Position numbers and translations under genes: made by a program. From Phoronis australis (taxonomy: Eukaryota; Phoronida; Phoronidae): a stretch of 64,000 bases of DNA. The first letter of the stretch is position 1; every line of letters begins with the position of its first letter. Shown one piece after another: positions 34,225-45,843 of the stretch. The notes below the pieces were generated by a model. The model had not been told where the DNA came from. It did no database searches and was given only the letters and a program-made list of their open reading frames with translations. The DNA is taken from positions 1,506,710-1,570,709 of the forward strand of contig NMRA01000026.1 in the NCBI GenBank assembly GCA_002633005.1. Direction: 5' to 3'.

Positions 34225-35622
34225 TAGGGAAAGCACCTAGACTGTATTCATGTGTTACACTAAATTGCTGTCAATATTTCTTGGTGGTTCACTTGTTTGC
34301 TAAAGCCACAATGCTCAGCTGTTAACTCCATCTACTGGGCTCTTCTCCACTATTGGCCATATTGGTATCCAATTCCATGTACATCATCACCGGTCACCGT
34401 TACAGCTTAAAGAAATCAGTCTTCAGACACAGTCAGAATTCAAATCTACTGTAAAACTACTTTCTTAGCAATGAGATGGCTAAAAATGTCTTTGGGTGGA
34501 ACCCTTCATTTTAGTTCATTAATATGTAAGCATGTACGCCTTGCAAACATACTTCCATCTTGATTTTTGCTCAGTTGAGTTTTCATTTCATTATGAAGAG
34601 AATAAGAAAAAAATCAATTATTCGATGTTTATTTTTTGAATTCACAGTATACACCAGAATTCCAAAAACTTGATGTCTTCATCTTCAGTGCAGCATCTGT
34701 GGAACTGCCACATAGTGACGACAAACACATTGCTCTGAACTCAACAAGTAACCATACGGTTAAACCTTGTTACAACACACATCAAGGCACCTTCAAAATC
34801 TGTGGGTTGCAACTTTGTTGTAACTAGGTTAGACATACATACATACATACATACATCAGGTAGAATCAACACTTGGTACGTTATATTGCTGTTTGTGTTC
34901 TAGATGGGCTATGTTGTAACAACTTTCAGCTGCAACAACAACATTACAGTTACTCAAAGCCCATGGGTTTATAAAAGCAATCCTGGGTGCTTTTTGGTAC
35001 TACCAATTTTTCATGCATCCTAAGCTAATGGTCAATTTCTACAGGAGTGTCCATGCACTACTCTGGATAAGGCTGCTGGAAGCCATTCACAAGAGTTTGG
35101 AAACCTGAAATTAATACAACAGCCACATGCCTTGTAAAGTAACTTCACTGAAAAGGGTTGAACCATTGGAACACAGTATTCCAGAAGTGGAAATATGGAA
35201 ATAAAGCACTTCTTAAGTGTTCTTGCAACTTCTTGGCAAATAAATACAAGGTATTGGATAATTTGCAATTGTCACTAAGTATTGCTCTTTTAAAATGCAG
35301 AATTTTTTTCTAAATTAGCTATTTTAGAAGACAATTGGTCTTCCACAGTGGCGCATCGCAATTTTTTTTTTGAACAGCATTCTTATCTCAAAAGCACTTG
35401 TTCATTATAAGAGGGAGGCCCTGTGAAGCTGGAGAAGAGTACAGTCGTTACTTTAAGGAATTAAACCAAGGCTTGCTGAAACTATAGGCTGAAGAGATAG
35501 ATACAGAGGATACAGAAATGAGGAGTAGCAGGTGTTAAAAACAGCAATATTGCAGAGTATACAGACCTTGAAGTAAAGCAGCATGCAAAAGATGAAACAA
35601 AAATCTAGGTTAAACTGAATTA
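34225..35622. other. Downstream flank of TEDC2-like gene
   Basis: Holds the presumed 3' UTR of the TEDC2-like gene and intergenic DNA. AATAAA words at 35200-35205 and near 35237 are possible polyadenylation signals but lie about 1 kb from the stop codon. Mariner-like end fragments occur near 34757-34827. No gene is seen. Confidence 0.35.
34833..34856. repeat. (ACAT)n microsatellite
   Basis: Six ACAT units in a row, about 600 bp downstream of the TEDC2-like stop codon. Confidence 0.9.
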
Positions 35623-36954
35623 GGGCTGTTCCAGGGAGGTAGGGGCGGCAGTTGAAATAAAAATTTATGGGTGGTGGTCTTTAGAAGAAAATGCAGATTA
35701 TGGGCGAAACTTCTTGAAAGAAGTATATCATTAAAAGTGGGTGGTCTTTTTTGTCCTGTAAATGTTGACAGTATGGTATTTTCAGCCAAACACAGACAAT
35801 ACCCTCTGAAAAAACAACCAAAAATTTACTTTGCAGTTTCCAAATATCCAAAAACAACAAAAGAAGACCATGTTGCTAGTGTACAGAGTGCAATATGTAC
35901 ACTATGCTATTATTCAAGCCCCAGGCAACTTGATTACAGAGACATGTTGTAAAGTCACATGAGAATGGAAGTCACTAGAGCACTAAACTGGTGTTAACAC
36001 ATCTAAGAAAATTGGTGACTTTTTTAATAAAAAGTATGAAGATTCAGACAGACAGTTCCAATATTCACTTGGCACAGCAGCCTGAAAGCATTCGTGAAGA
36101 CACTTTGAGATTCATAGAATTATGAAATTGAAAAAATCTTGTTGAAATTACCAACACATGGTGGACAGAGACACCTGGTGGCTGCCAAAAGTATTACTCA
36201 CAGGTGTTTTTGAAAAGCAAGTTTCTAGTAACTGTGATCTCACATGAAATTTTTCTGCATCCACAAAAACTTTTGTGGTCACACATGGTCGGCATCCCGT
36301 CCATCCATTCTCTGTGCGTCGATCGGTCCGTCTTGTCATCATCATTTCATGTCCGTCAATTATCTCAACAACCGCTTGGCGAATCATGATGAATTATGGT
36401 ATAGAGGTAGTTGGTGGGGATGCACCAGCACCAGTGGATTTTCAAATGGATTTGGCTACCGCGGTACCCCACATTGGCCGCTTCAGTATTCGACAAGCCA
36501 TTCCTTGTGTGTTGATGATCTCAAAAACTGCTTGACGGATCACAATGAAATTTGGTACAGAGATATATGGCAAGAATGTGCCGGCACCAGTCGATTATTG
36601 GATGGATTCAACTACTGTGGCACCTCCTGTTAGTTTTTCGACTGCTCAACTCATTGCTTGTCCATTGATTATCTTGAAACCACTTAAAAGATCATGGAGA
36701 CGTTTGCCATTGAGATAGATGGCTGGTATGCACCCGCACCATTTGATTTTCGGACAGATTTGGCTATTGCAGCACCTCCTGTTGGCCATTTTAGTTTTTG
36801 CCAAGACAGGTTGATAATCTCAAAAACTGCATTTTATACTTCAGCTAATTAAAAATTATGGGTCGTGAGTTGAAGTAATAAAAGAGAAATTTGGGCGATT
36901 CGTAAGAAATGTAAGTGCCTTCCCCCTCCCACACATTTTGTACTGGAACAGCCC
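35623..36954. mobile_element. Harbinger-type non-autonomous element B with internal array
   Basis: A 1332-bp element starting GGGCTGTTCCAGG and ending CTGGAACAGCCC, flanked by TTA (35620-35622 and 36955-36957). Ends and outer interior match element A (3642-4447). An extra block of about 600 bp in the middle (36232-36829) accounts for the length difference. It is non-autonomous, with no transposase frame. Confidence 0.8.
36232..36829 (+). repeat. Degenerate array of about four 151-bp units inside Harbinger element B
   Basis: Each unit contains a CTCAA(A/C)AACnGCTTG-like word, then GATCAnnATGAAnTTnGGTA, then a GCACCnGCACCAnT word. Starts fall near 36232, 36387, 36541 and 36692. Copies are 60-70% alike by eye. 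It is absent from element A, so it was gained by element B or lost from A. The long open frames across it follow the repeat. Confidence 0.55.
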
Positions 36955-37611
36955 TTAATGTTTCCTCAGCCCAACTGTGTTTAAACTGAAAAGTGTTAAG
37001 CCCTCAGTAATACGCCCAAAGCTAAGTCGACTGCTTGTGAAGAAAGGTGTCAAAATAGCAGTCCACTAGTTTCTCCAAAAAAAGCATAGCCAGTATTTTG
37101 GATGAGACGTCAGCTGGCCGACTGGATCTCCATCACCGACCATTCTCTCCGTCAACATCGAACGGACCTCAGTCTGCACTGCTCGAACCCCTTACTCAGC
37201 ATCAGCAACAACGCTTACTGCCACTGGTTACACTCGATACTAACAGCTCCTAAGGTAAATTATGAAAAATCAGATCAATAAGAGGTGACGTTTATTGAAA
37301 AAGTTTAAAATGTAATAAAAAATGAATAAACAACTTCATCAAATTGAGTCCATCATCAAGGTTAACCAATACAAAACATTAAATTTACCTCAGCAATTCA
37401 AAGAAAATTGTAAGCCCTAACAAGACCATTGTCCAAATTTGAACAGATGTAAGGCAAAGTTTCTTCATGCAGCCTTGTACAATCCTTTCAAAGAAATCTT
37501 GTTATACTTTGGCAGAAATTTTCGTAAGCAACAAATTCCAGAACTGGAAAATGACTGCACCAATATTTTTAAACATTAATTCAGTTCATACATGCAACCA
37601 CCGACACAGTT

Positions 37612-37617
37612 TTTATT
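37612..37617 (-). terminator. Polyadenylation signal, SRSF2-like gene A, haplotype copy 1
   Basis: AATAAA on the minus strand, 165 bp past the stop codon of the duplicated exon 3. The same site in copy 2 is at 38585-38590. Confidence 0.55.
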
Positions 37618-37781
37618 GATCCATAATTCCAATTGACGAGTGCGAAAACAAGAACAAGACAAAACACAGAATAGTAACCTTTTAGCTGTCCATCAGGTGA
37701 CAATACCAGTTCTATATACAACAGGTGGCAGCACCAGTCCTTTACACAGCAGTGTTCAAACTGACTCCTGGCCAACAGCGA

Positions 37782-38004
37782 CTATGATCTGGATCGGCTG
37801 CGACTATTAGATCGAGATCTGGATGTGCGTCTGACAGGAGTACGAGATTTAGACGTGTGTGTGACTGGACTACGACTCTTGCTCCGGCTAGCACTGTGAC
37901 TGTACTGTCTGTTCTTCTGGCGAGGTGACCGACTACGAGAGCGACTCTTACTGCGGCTGTAGGAACGGTCTCTTCTCCCGTAGTATGGGGATCTGGACCT
38001 TGAC
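37782..38004 (-). other. Allelic duplicate of SRSF2-like gene A exon 3
   Basis: A 223-nt RS-domain exon encoding exactly the same residues as 38755-38977, with at least one synonymous difference (CGAGGTGACC versus CGAGGCGACC). It is preceded by the same acceptor. If real it would be an unused or alternative last exon; the adjoining N favours an assembly artefact. Confidence 0.75.
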
Positions 38005-38399
38005 CTATTTAAAATCAAAACCCTATATCATGAAATTTGTTTCTATTTGATAATTTGCATTGTCACATGCAGCCTGGTGTTAACAAGAGCTCATTTTTTT
38101 CATAAAGCAGGGCACTACTGCAACTACATTAGTTTGGGCATTCAGAATTGTAATATTGCACAATCAGCAAACTACTAACTGGCTAACCATAGTGGCAAAC
38201 AAATGCTTATTCAGTGGGCCTCAAAACTAAAAAGCTCAGAGAAAATGTTCTTGCTGGCAACTCAGTTAACAGGGTCCAAATTTAGCAAAATTAAAGAGTT
38301 AAAATACCTATGGTCTAGTCAACTTTGCCAGTAAACTTTGAAATTTGAAATTCTACAGTATGGGATTGATTTTTTGCTCAAGGTCGGAGCTTCTACAAN

Positions 38400-39311
38400 C
38401 ATTGTCCAAATTTGAACAGATGTAAGGCAAAGTTTCTTCATGCAGCCTTGTACAATCCTTTCAAAGAAATCTTGTTATACTTTGGCAGAAATTTTCGTAA
38501 GCAACAAATTCCAGAACTGGAAAATGACTGCACCAATATTTTTAAACATTAATTCAGTTCATACATGCAACCACCGACACAGTTTTTATTGATCCATAAT
38601 TCCAATTGACGAGTGCGAAAACAAGAACAAGACAAAACACAGAATAGTAACCTTTTAGCTGTCCATCAGGTGACAATACCAGTTCTATATACAACAGGTG
38701 GCAGCACCAGTCCTTTACACAGCAGTGTTCAAACTGACTCCTGGCCAACAGCGACTATGATCTGGATCGGCTGCGACTATTAGATCGAGATCTGGATGTG
38801 CGTCTGACAGGAGTACGAGATTTAGACGTGTGTGTGACTGGACTACGACTCTTGCTCCGGCTAGCACTGTGACTGTACTGTCTGTTCTTCTGGCGAGGCG
38901 ACCGACTACGAGAGCGACTCTTACTGCGGCTGTAGGAACGGTCTCTTCTCCCGTAGTATGGGGATCTGGACCTTGACCTATTTAAAATCAAAACCCTGTA
39001 TCATGAAATTTGTTTCTATTTGATAATTTGCATTGTCACATGCAGCCTGGTGTTAACAAGAGCTTATTTTTCATAAAGCAGGGCACTACTGCAACTACAT
39101 TAGTTTGGGCATTCAGAATTGTAATATTGCACAATCAGTAAACTACTAACTGGCTAAGCATAGTGGCAAACAAATGCTTATTCAGTTAACAGGGTCCAAA
39201 TTTAGCAAAATTAAAGAGGTAAAATACCTATGGTCTAGTCAACTTTGCCAGTAAACTTTGAAATTCTACAGTATGGGATTGATTTTTTGCTCAAGGTCGG
39301 AGCTTCTACAA
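38400..39311. repeat. Haplotype copy 2 of SRSF2-like exon 3 region
   Basis: The partner of 37429-38397. It is continuous with the upstream exons of SRSF2-like gene A, so its exon 3 (38755-38977) is used in the gene model. Confidence 0.8.
38585..38590 (-). terminator. Polyadenylation signal, SRSF2-like gene A
   Basis: AATAAA on the minus strand, 165 bp past the stop codon at 38755-38757, within GATCAATAAAAACTG. Confidence 0.6.
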
Positions 39312-42300
39312 AATTTTAGTAACAGGTGATAATGGCAGTCCCAAAGTCAAGAATTACAATCAATGGCAAATGACCACCCACCTCTACATTATACACTATA
39401 GGGATGCATGGAAGGATTGCATTGGAGCTACTTTATACTATTCTATTAACTGCCAAGTATATTGTAAGAGTTTGTTAGATACAAAACAATGACGAATGCC
39501 AAAATCGCTAGGGTTCTAATCTTCAGAATTGAGAAATTCTTGAATTTCAGTATCCCAATTAAGAGAATTTGAACTGCAACAATTCTAAAACTCTACAGTA
39601 ACGTCTTCAATTTTTTAATAATATCAGACAGTCCTGAAAAAATCATTGAGCGCGGAACTTGTAGACAATGAGCCTCTCCGCTGTTGTATCGGTGTTCAGC
39701 CGTGACTATACACTTCAAACTTCCGCAGTGCTTCAAAACAAACGCAAAAGTTTTGTTGATCTTGCAAGGAACACGTCCCACTATGGTCAGGCCTTTCAGA
39801 ACAGACACAGCATACGGGATTGTATTTATATCTTTCCCCATACAGGTCTTCTCCCTCAACAGGAATCCATATTTTTTTGAACACGTGAAAACCGCGAATC
39901 GAAGACTAATGAAAAAACTTGACCTGTGTTAAAAACACGTGGCCATGAAACGCACGCTACACACACGTAGGCCTGCTACGGGGGCAAGTGAACTCTGGTG
40001 ACACGTATGCGCTTGCTCACTCGGCACACACCTGCAGACGAACTTCTAAACAAACCTCACGTGACAATAACGTGTGTTCGTCGCTGTTCGTCCATATTTT
40101 TCTCGTGTTGCGGGGTGCGATCTAGCGAAGATTTTAACTTAATCTGCAATTAATCCTGATTCCACATTAACTTAAAAATTTTAGGGACGCTATTTGGAAA
40201 ACTTAAGGAGGATTTCAGGTAGTTTGTTGAGTAGAAACTGTATTTTTATTCAAGGATTCAAGTTCTCCTATCAACGATCGCGAGGCGGCGATGCATCAGT
40301 CGGCAAGTTTCGTCCTGAGACTTCCTCCTACTGAAAAAGGATCTAATTTAACAACGAAGTTTGATAGCAATGCACCACAATTTTGTGGACAGACTATCAT
40401 AGGTTACAGATACGTCGCAGAGCGTACTAAATTTAATGAACGCTAGCTTCCGATTTCACCGTTTTCGGAGACAGGGTTAGGCTATAATAAGTGCCACCCC
40501 TCCAAATTATTTTTTCTAAGCGCCTTGGGCGCTTATTAGGGCGAATACGGCAACTGCCAAATTTCATGAAAATCCGTTGAGGACCTCCGAAGATACAGAG
40601 GTAAGCATAAAAAAAAATTGACACTAGAGGGCACACCGGTAGTTGGAGAGGTCCGAAATTTGCCGTCATCTGTTGCCAGCTTCACAGGAACATTGCCAAA
40701 TATCAAGATCCTGGGGTTTAGGCAATACAGCTGCGGACACCGAACACCCGGATGCCCATACAGAGACGACAGCAATATGCACTCACATATATAATTGTGG
40801 GCGCATGTTTATTGTTTCTAATTCACAACAATTTCATCACATTACAGACAAGCATATGATCAAAATCACATTTAATTTCACACCCATTACACAGCTGTCA
40901 AAGCCGATTTCTACATTTTATCCGTAGATCATGTTTGACGGTCCATGTGCTATGTTTCTACGTGCATGCGAGTCCGTGACCGTGTATTTTTGGGTACATG
41001 AATCGTAATTTGCGAGTCCGATCTCGTGTGTTTGAATTAGTAAACAGTGTTTGCAGGTACGTGAGTGTGTTTTGGCGTTCGACACCATGTTTAGCATTCC
41101 GTTACAAATGCAAGAAGCTGTTACTAACCGTCCATAGCGCCCTCCCCGATATGAGCCACCACCACCACCACCTCCACTGTATCTCCTAGGAGGGCCCCTT
41201 CGACTTCTTGAATCGTCTGATGGCCGTCCGTACTTGGCCATCTGTACCCTCAGCTCCCTTCCATGTAAAACCTTCCCATCCAGACCGTCAATAGCCCCAT
41301 CAGCATCGTCTTTGTTGTAAAATCGTACAAACGCAAAACCTGTGAAGCAACAATCAAGGCTGGTGTTAGGACCACTTGACATTAAGTTCCAGGGTCTCAA
41401 GGGAGCTGGAATATAAACTTGTGCTCACTCGAACAAACATTTGCTTTCTTGACTTGCAAACCAATGACAGTTGGTTTCTGCGATGACAAACTGCCAGTTC
41501 TTTCCAAACCCATAAATCACATTAATTTTCACAATGGAGCAATTTGAAACCAAATTCCTATTAATTTAAGTGACGTAGATCCAATTTTGATTTTAGTGAT
41601 ACCCTAAAAATGTCTAACACTCAGTAAGGGTGTATATCCACAGTTTGTTTGTGTAAACAGTACCACCATCTGAACTGGGCTAGGACAGCTGACACAGACA
41701 TAGCATTGGTGCAAAGCTGTATACTAAATATACAGCTTTGGGTAGAAAAAACTGGCCAAATAAAATCTGACAAAAAATTAGTGTCATTAAAAACTACACT
41801 CTATCTTGAGAATTTACCAGAGTTAGAAAAGAAGAATTGGCATTCTATCATTATTCTGCCCCTTAGGTAGTGGGGCAATCCTGTGCATCGGCTTTCGGCA
41901 CCATGAAACACAACGTCACTATTGGCCAGTATCTTTTTGCCGATTCTTCAATGAACTGTTCATCTCCCATCAGGTTGCGTACATGTCACAACAAATTATC
42001 GAAACTGGTTTCATTTCACAACAAGTTTTTAGTATTTTAATGCCTGCCAACCGAATTTCAGAGCAAACTTGCTGTTTCAAAACTGTCATGGTCTCCCAAG
42101 ATGTCACAAAGAATTTAGGAAAAGGCATGCGTTACGAGCGTACTGTTTTCAAAACGACATACAAAAGGCAGAGAATTATGCAAGAAAATGATGTTTATTA
42201 GACTGCTTTTCACTTAAACGGTTGTAACAGGCAAGGTGTTGGCTAACTGCCAGATTTTGCTAGACATGTAACCCTAAATAAGTACTTACGGACTAACCTT

Positions 42301-45300
42301 GGCGCAAAGCTGTGTACTAAATATAGTCGTCATACAGCTAGCTGGCTGGCTACTATCAGACATGCTCCACAAGGTTGTTCAACCTTGGAACACGATTTTG
42401 CCCAAATATTGCAAATTAAAATCGCACCTGTGGTACTTTTAAGGTCTAAATGAAGCAAAATACAGTGTAAGTTCCTAACCAAAACAGAAAAAGTTACTGT
42501 CTTTGACATCTTCATACAGCGCCAGCTGACTACTAGGCGATTATATCGAAATAGTACATCCCCATAAAAAGTTACACATTTCAAAAGAATGCAAATAAAA
42601 TCAAATGAACCATACATATAGAAACATGGATACAATTTAGTCAGCATAACTTGAACATATCCATGAACATCTGTCATGGTTTGATAGAGTTTCTCTTACC
42701 AGGTGCCATTTTGAGGAAGTTATGCAAAATCATGCATGTAGACCAATAAAAAGTCCAAGGGACACAAAATCTTACAAATTTCCCCTGATACCTTCCCATG
42801 CTATTTCGCAAGTGTCACGCGCTTCGCTCAGTCTCGGCTGTCTCGCGCTAGCCTTTGCCAAGGCAACACGTAGCCCCTCAGTTGGCCAGTTAGGGGCTAC
42901 AATACTTCCCATCGCTTTCTGTACGAATTTCGTCCCATGTATTTTAAACGGGTGGTAGGACACATCTGATCACCGATTAAGAGTTTTCATCTCGTCAAAA
43001 ATACATTCTACATTTAAAACTGTCACTTAAAAATGAGCTTACTACTTTCTTATCTACTAGAATTAAGGTGACTTTGGAAAAGAATTCCAACTCCACCTTT
43101 TGGTCACCGTTAACTTTTCCACAAAATATTTCAAATGAGTCACGTGAGTTATGCAAAGGCTAGCGCGAGACTGAGCAAAGCGCGTGACTTGGCGCGTGAC
43201 ACTTGTAAAATAGTATGGGAAGATATCAGGTGGAATTTTTGAGTTTTGTGTCCCTTGGACTTTTTGTTCGTAAACAGGCATGATTTCTCGTAACTTCCGC
43301 AACATGGCACCCGGTGAGAAAAACTCGAGCGAACCGCGACAGATTTTCATAGTTATGTTCAAGTTATGTTGATTAAATTGTATTCAGAGTCACGGTTTGT
43401 GTTAATTATAACTCCATGTGCATTTTAGGCAATTACATCGCTCTGGATGCCGCAGGCATACATGGGCGATAGTATATCCCCACAAAAAGTTACTCATTTC
43501 AAAATACAGTAAATAAAAACAAATGAACCATGCATTTAGGAACATGGAGTTATAACTAACATATACCATGAGTCTGGATACAATTTAGTCAGCAAAACTT
43601 GAACAAATCGAAAATCTTGTCGCGGTTTGCTCGATTTTCTCTTACCAGGTGCCATTTTGAGGAAGTTACATAAAATCACGCATGTTGATGAATAAAAAGT
43701 CCAAGGGACACAAATCTTTACAAATTTCAACTGATTCCTTATCACTGCTATTTTGCAAATGTCACGCGCTAGTGTCACGCGCTTCGCTCAGTCTCGCGCT
43801 AACCTTTGCCCAACTCACGTGACTCAGTTGACCTACTTAAGGTTACCGCGCGCATGGTGAAAAAGTTAACGGCAACCAAAAAAGTGGAGTTGGAATTCCT
43901 CGCCAAAATCATCTTAATATTCTCATAACTAAACTTCATCGAAGAGATAGAAGTAGAAAGGACCAATGATGAAAGTAAGTGCTTTTTTAAATGATAGTTT
44001 TAAGTGTGGAATGTATTTTTGACGAGTTCAAAACTCAAAATCAGTGACCTGATTTGGGTTACCGCCCGTTTAAAATGCATGTAACGAAATGCATACAGAA
44101 AGCGAATGGAAGTACTGTAGCCCCTAAATGGCCAACCGAGGGGCTACGTGTTGCCTATGTGCATTTATGCATGTTTCATTAGATTTTATTAGCTGTATTT
44201 TGAAATGCGTAAATTTTTATGGGGATGTACACTATCGCCCCTGTATGCCTGCGGCATCCAGGGGGATGTAGGGGTCACAGGCGTCCTCAGCTTCTGATCG
44301 TCCCAAATACACTACATATCAATTTATAATACTACAAGGTATGACACTCCCGACTAGAAATTCCATGGGTGCTTCACCTCAGCCCTCCATAGCTAACATA
44401 AAACTCAATAAATTTACACAAAACAAGGTTTAAACAAACCATTGCCAATTGTTCTTTTTTCCAATACCATCAAAGAACAAAAATGTTCACAAAAAGCCCA
44501 AACACACTTCCATCTTGGACGGCTCGAGGTCAAGGACGGTACGGAAATTGCCAGTTTGTCGCGTAAAGTCACGATGTCGATAACGGCGTCCATTTGTAAT
44601 TCATCGGTAATTTCCATACCATCCTTGACCTCGAGCCGTCCAAGATGGAAGTGTATTTGGGCTTTTTGTGAACATTTTTGTTCTTTGACTGCGAATTTCT
44701 TACCAAGTTGCCGGAACAGGACACCGTGAATGGTATTGGAAGACAGAACAATTGCCAATGGTTTGTTGAAACCTTGTTTTGTGTAAATTTATTGAGTTTT
44801 ATGTTAGCTATGGAGGGCTGAAATGAAGCACCCGTGGAATTTCTAGTCGTGAGTGTCATACCTTGTAGTATTATATAGTGTATTGGGGACGACCAGAAGC
44901 TGAGGACGCCTGTGATAACACATAGCCATATTGCACTCGACTGATTCGCCTGTACGTAGTAGGGCACAAGACAATGACCATCGCCGATTAAGACCATCGC
45001 CTCTGTTGGCCCGAACCAGAGGCGATGCAGCTCCTATAGGCGCACCTGTTGGCCAACATTTTGGAATGTTACGTGAAAACTACGCAAGTTAACACAAAAC
45101 AGAGGTTGCTCAGCTGGTAACTGATACACTCGGGGGTTCTTCTGTACTGAATCCCGCTCTGCGAAGATTCTTACCTCGACTTTCCCCACTATTCCTGTCA
45201 CGTGGTATGTAAACGTCCCCGACTTTGCCGTACTCCTCAAATGTGCGTTTCAAAGTCTCCATAGATGTTCTGTATGGAATGTTATCTACTTTGAGACTCG

Positions 45301-45340
45301 TCATTCCTTCTGTATTCGGCGGTGGGCGTCCGTAACTCAT
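38755..45340 (-). CDS. SRSF2: SRSF2 (SC35)-like serine/arginine splicing factor, gene A
   Basis: Nuclear SR protein that binds exonic enhancers through its RRM and recruits U1/U2 components through its RS domain (family knowledge). Exons: 45340-45175, 41339-41129, 38977-38755, totalling 600 nt and 199 aa plus stop; human SRSF2 is 221 aa. The start [20 protein letters not shown] is almost the human N-terminus. RNP2 is LKVDNI (16-21), RNP1 GFAFVRF (56-62), then [19 protein letters not shown], a Gly-rich hinge with seven glycines in a row, and an RS tail (about 126-199) ending SRSRSRS. Introns lie after ESR|G (phase 1) and in the hinge codon YG(R) (phase 2). Intron 1 (3.8 kb) and intron 2 (2.2 kb) are full of transposon copies. 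The last exon is present twice because of an unmerged haplotype. Confidence 0.93.
39312..39860. other. SRSF2-like gene A intron 2, no feature seen
   Basis: AT-rich intronic sequence next to the haplotype duplication. The short open frames on both strands have no recognisable content. Confidence 0.35.
39860..40560 (-). repeat. Inverted copy of the interior of the element at 55088-56550
   Basis: Shares, in reverse orientation, long diverged stretches with about 55300-56380. Examples are GGGACGCTATTTGGAAAACTT, with its partner near 55650, and GATAGCAATGCACCACAATT, with its partner near 55480. Clear termini are not visible here. It lies in SRSF2-like gene A intron 2, while the other copy is in gene B intron 1. 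Confidence 0.6.
40500..40690 (-). repeat. Dispersed-repeat copy (CATGAAATTTGG family)
   Basis: Read on the minus strand it gives CTTACCTCTGTATCTTCGGA and then GGATTTTCATGAAATTTGGC, the same words as at 32490-32540. It overlaps the end of the inverted copy above. Confidence 0.45.
41702..42017 (+). repeat. Interspersed repeat, copy 2 of 2
   Basis: Diverged copy of 15843-16170 in the same orientation, with the GTATACTAAATATACAGC word at 41719-41736. It is in SRSF2-like gene A intron 1. Confidence 0.6.
42537..43440. mobile_element. Diverged copy of the fold-back type element
   Basis: Shares its first part (ATCCCCATAAAAAGTTACAC, then CCAGGTGCCATTTTGAGGAA) with 43470-43680. Its second half (about 43063-43370) is an inverted version of the same sequences. 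The tracts CACGCGCTTCGCTCAGTCTC (plus) and, inverted, GACTGAGCAAAGCGCGTGAC mark the two arms. It is probably an older member of the family that includes 43443-44261. Confidence 0.55.
43443..44261. mobile_element. Inverted-repeat element with CTGGATGCCGCAGG ends
   Basis: The left end CTGGATGCCGCAGGCATACA and the right end, reversed, agree over about 31 bp with one difference. The interior also shares inverted tracts (GTAGCCCCT... and AGGGGCTACGTGTTGCC) with the neighbouring copy. It is 819 bp with no coding capacity. A target duplication could not be fixed. It lies in SRSF2-like gene A intron 1. Confidence 0.6.
44276..44914. mobile_element. Fold-back element, about 270-bp arms, near-perfect palindrome
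   Basis: The left arm starts CACAGGCGTCCTCAGCTTCT and the right arm ends with its reverse complement at 44914. Pairing runs almost to the centre (GGTCAAGGACGGTACGG at about 44530 with CCATACCATCCTTGACC at about 44614), leaving a loop near 44552-44608. The right arm has about 50 bp with no partner. Transcribed, it would form a long double-stranded RNA hairpin within SRSF2-like gene A intron 1. Confidence 0.7.
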
Positions 45341-45471
45341 TTTGAAACAACTATAACAGTTGCACCTTTCGAAGAAACAAAATGGCGTCCAGCGATATGT
45401 AGTCTCGAAATCCTTCTGATAGTCTGGGTTCGAGACTGAGAGCATTTCACGAAAGACGTCGCTCTAGTCGG

Positions 45472-45541
45472 TAACCTGGTTCCCGGGCCTCACAAGATCA
45501 CGACACGGATAACCAATCTCGTGGTTCTGTGCAGGAGACTA
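45472..45541. mobile_element. 70-bp insertion-like element upstream of SRSF2-like gene A
   Basis: Begins TAACCTGGTTCCCGGGCCTC and ends TCTGTGCAGGAGACTA, flanked by the 10-bp direct repeat CTCTAGTCGG (45462-45471 and 45542-45551). A 66-bp relative with a different 10-bp repeat lies upstream of gene B at 57985-58050. It is 131 bp upstream of the start codon, so probably in the promoter or 5' UTR. Confidence 0.6.
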
Positions 45542-45572
45542 CTCTAGTCGGTTGGCGACTGGTTTCACGTAC

Positions 45573-45668
45573 GATCCATCACATTTACAAAATATCGCAA
45601 AAACGGGTGATGAGGCTGGATCACGCACTGTTGGCTTACTTACGGCCAAATCGCAATCAAGGTCCATA
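45573..45668 (+). repeat. Haplotype-like copy beside single-N gap, copy 1
   Basis: Ninety-six bases that recur at 45897-45992 with few changes (GATCCATCACATTTAC versus GATCCGTCACATTTAC). Copy 1 is cut off at the N at 45669. Upstream flanks differ between copies, so a real rearrangement between alleles is also possible. Confidence 0.65.
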
Positions 45669-45843
45669 NTGCATTAGTAAAATCAACAAGTTTTTAAGTG
45701 GTCTCAAAAAAACAGTCGGTAAATGCATTAATTTTAGTCTCAGTTCTTCCACGCGTGTTTCTCCCGAGAGGTTAGTACCTAACGTGCAGACGAGCGTTCC
45801 AAATTGGAACGCTAAGTCCCGCGTGGCAGCGCTGCACGCGAAA

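Larger units (their letters stand above)
37429..38397. repeat. Haplotype copy 1 of SRSF2-like exon 3 region
   Basis: Nearly identical to 38401-39311, offset 973 through the exon. A single N at 38399 separates them. Copy 1 has about 40 bp (around 38218-38262) that copy 2 lacks, plus single-base changes. Allelic contig ends joined without merging explain this best. Confidence 0.85.

Noticed and set aside
36244-36633. 129-aa plus-strand frame
   Set aside because: Follows the 151-bp degenerate repeat inside a Harbinger element; the translation is repetitive and unlike any family I know.
37782-38004. A genuine second RS-domain exon for alternative splicing
   Set aside because: Same residues, allele-like differences and an adjoining single N favour an assembly duplicate; kept as a finding to be tested.
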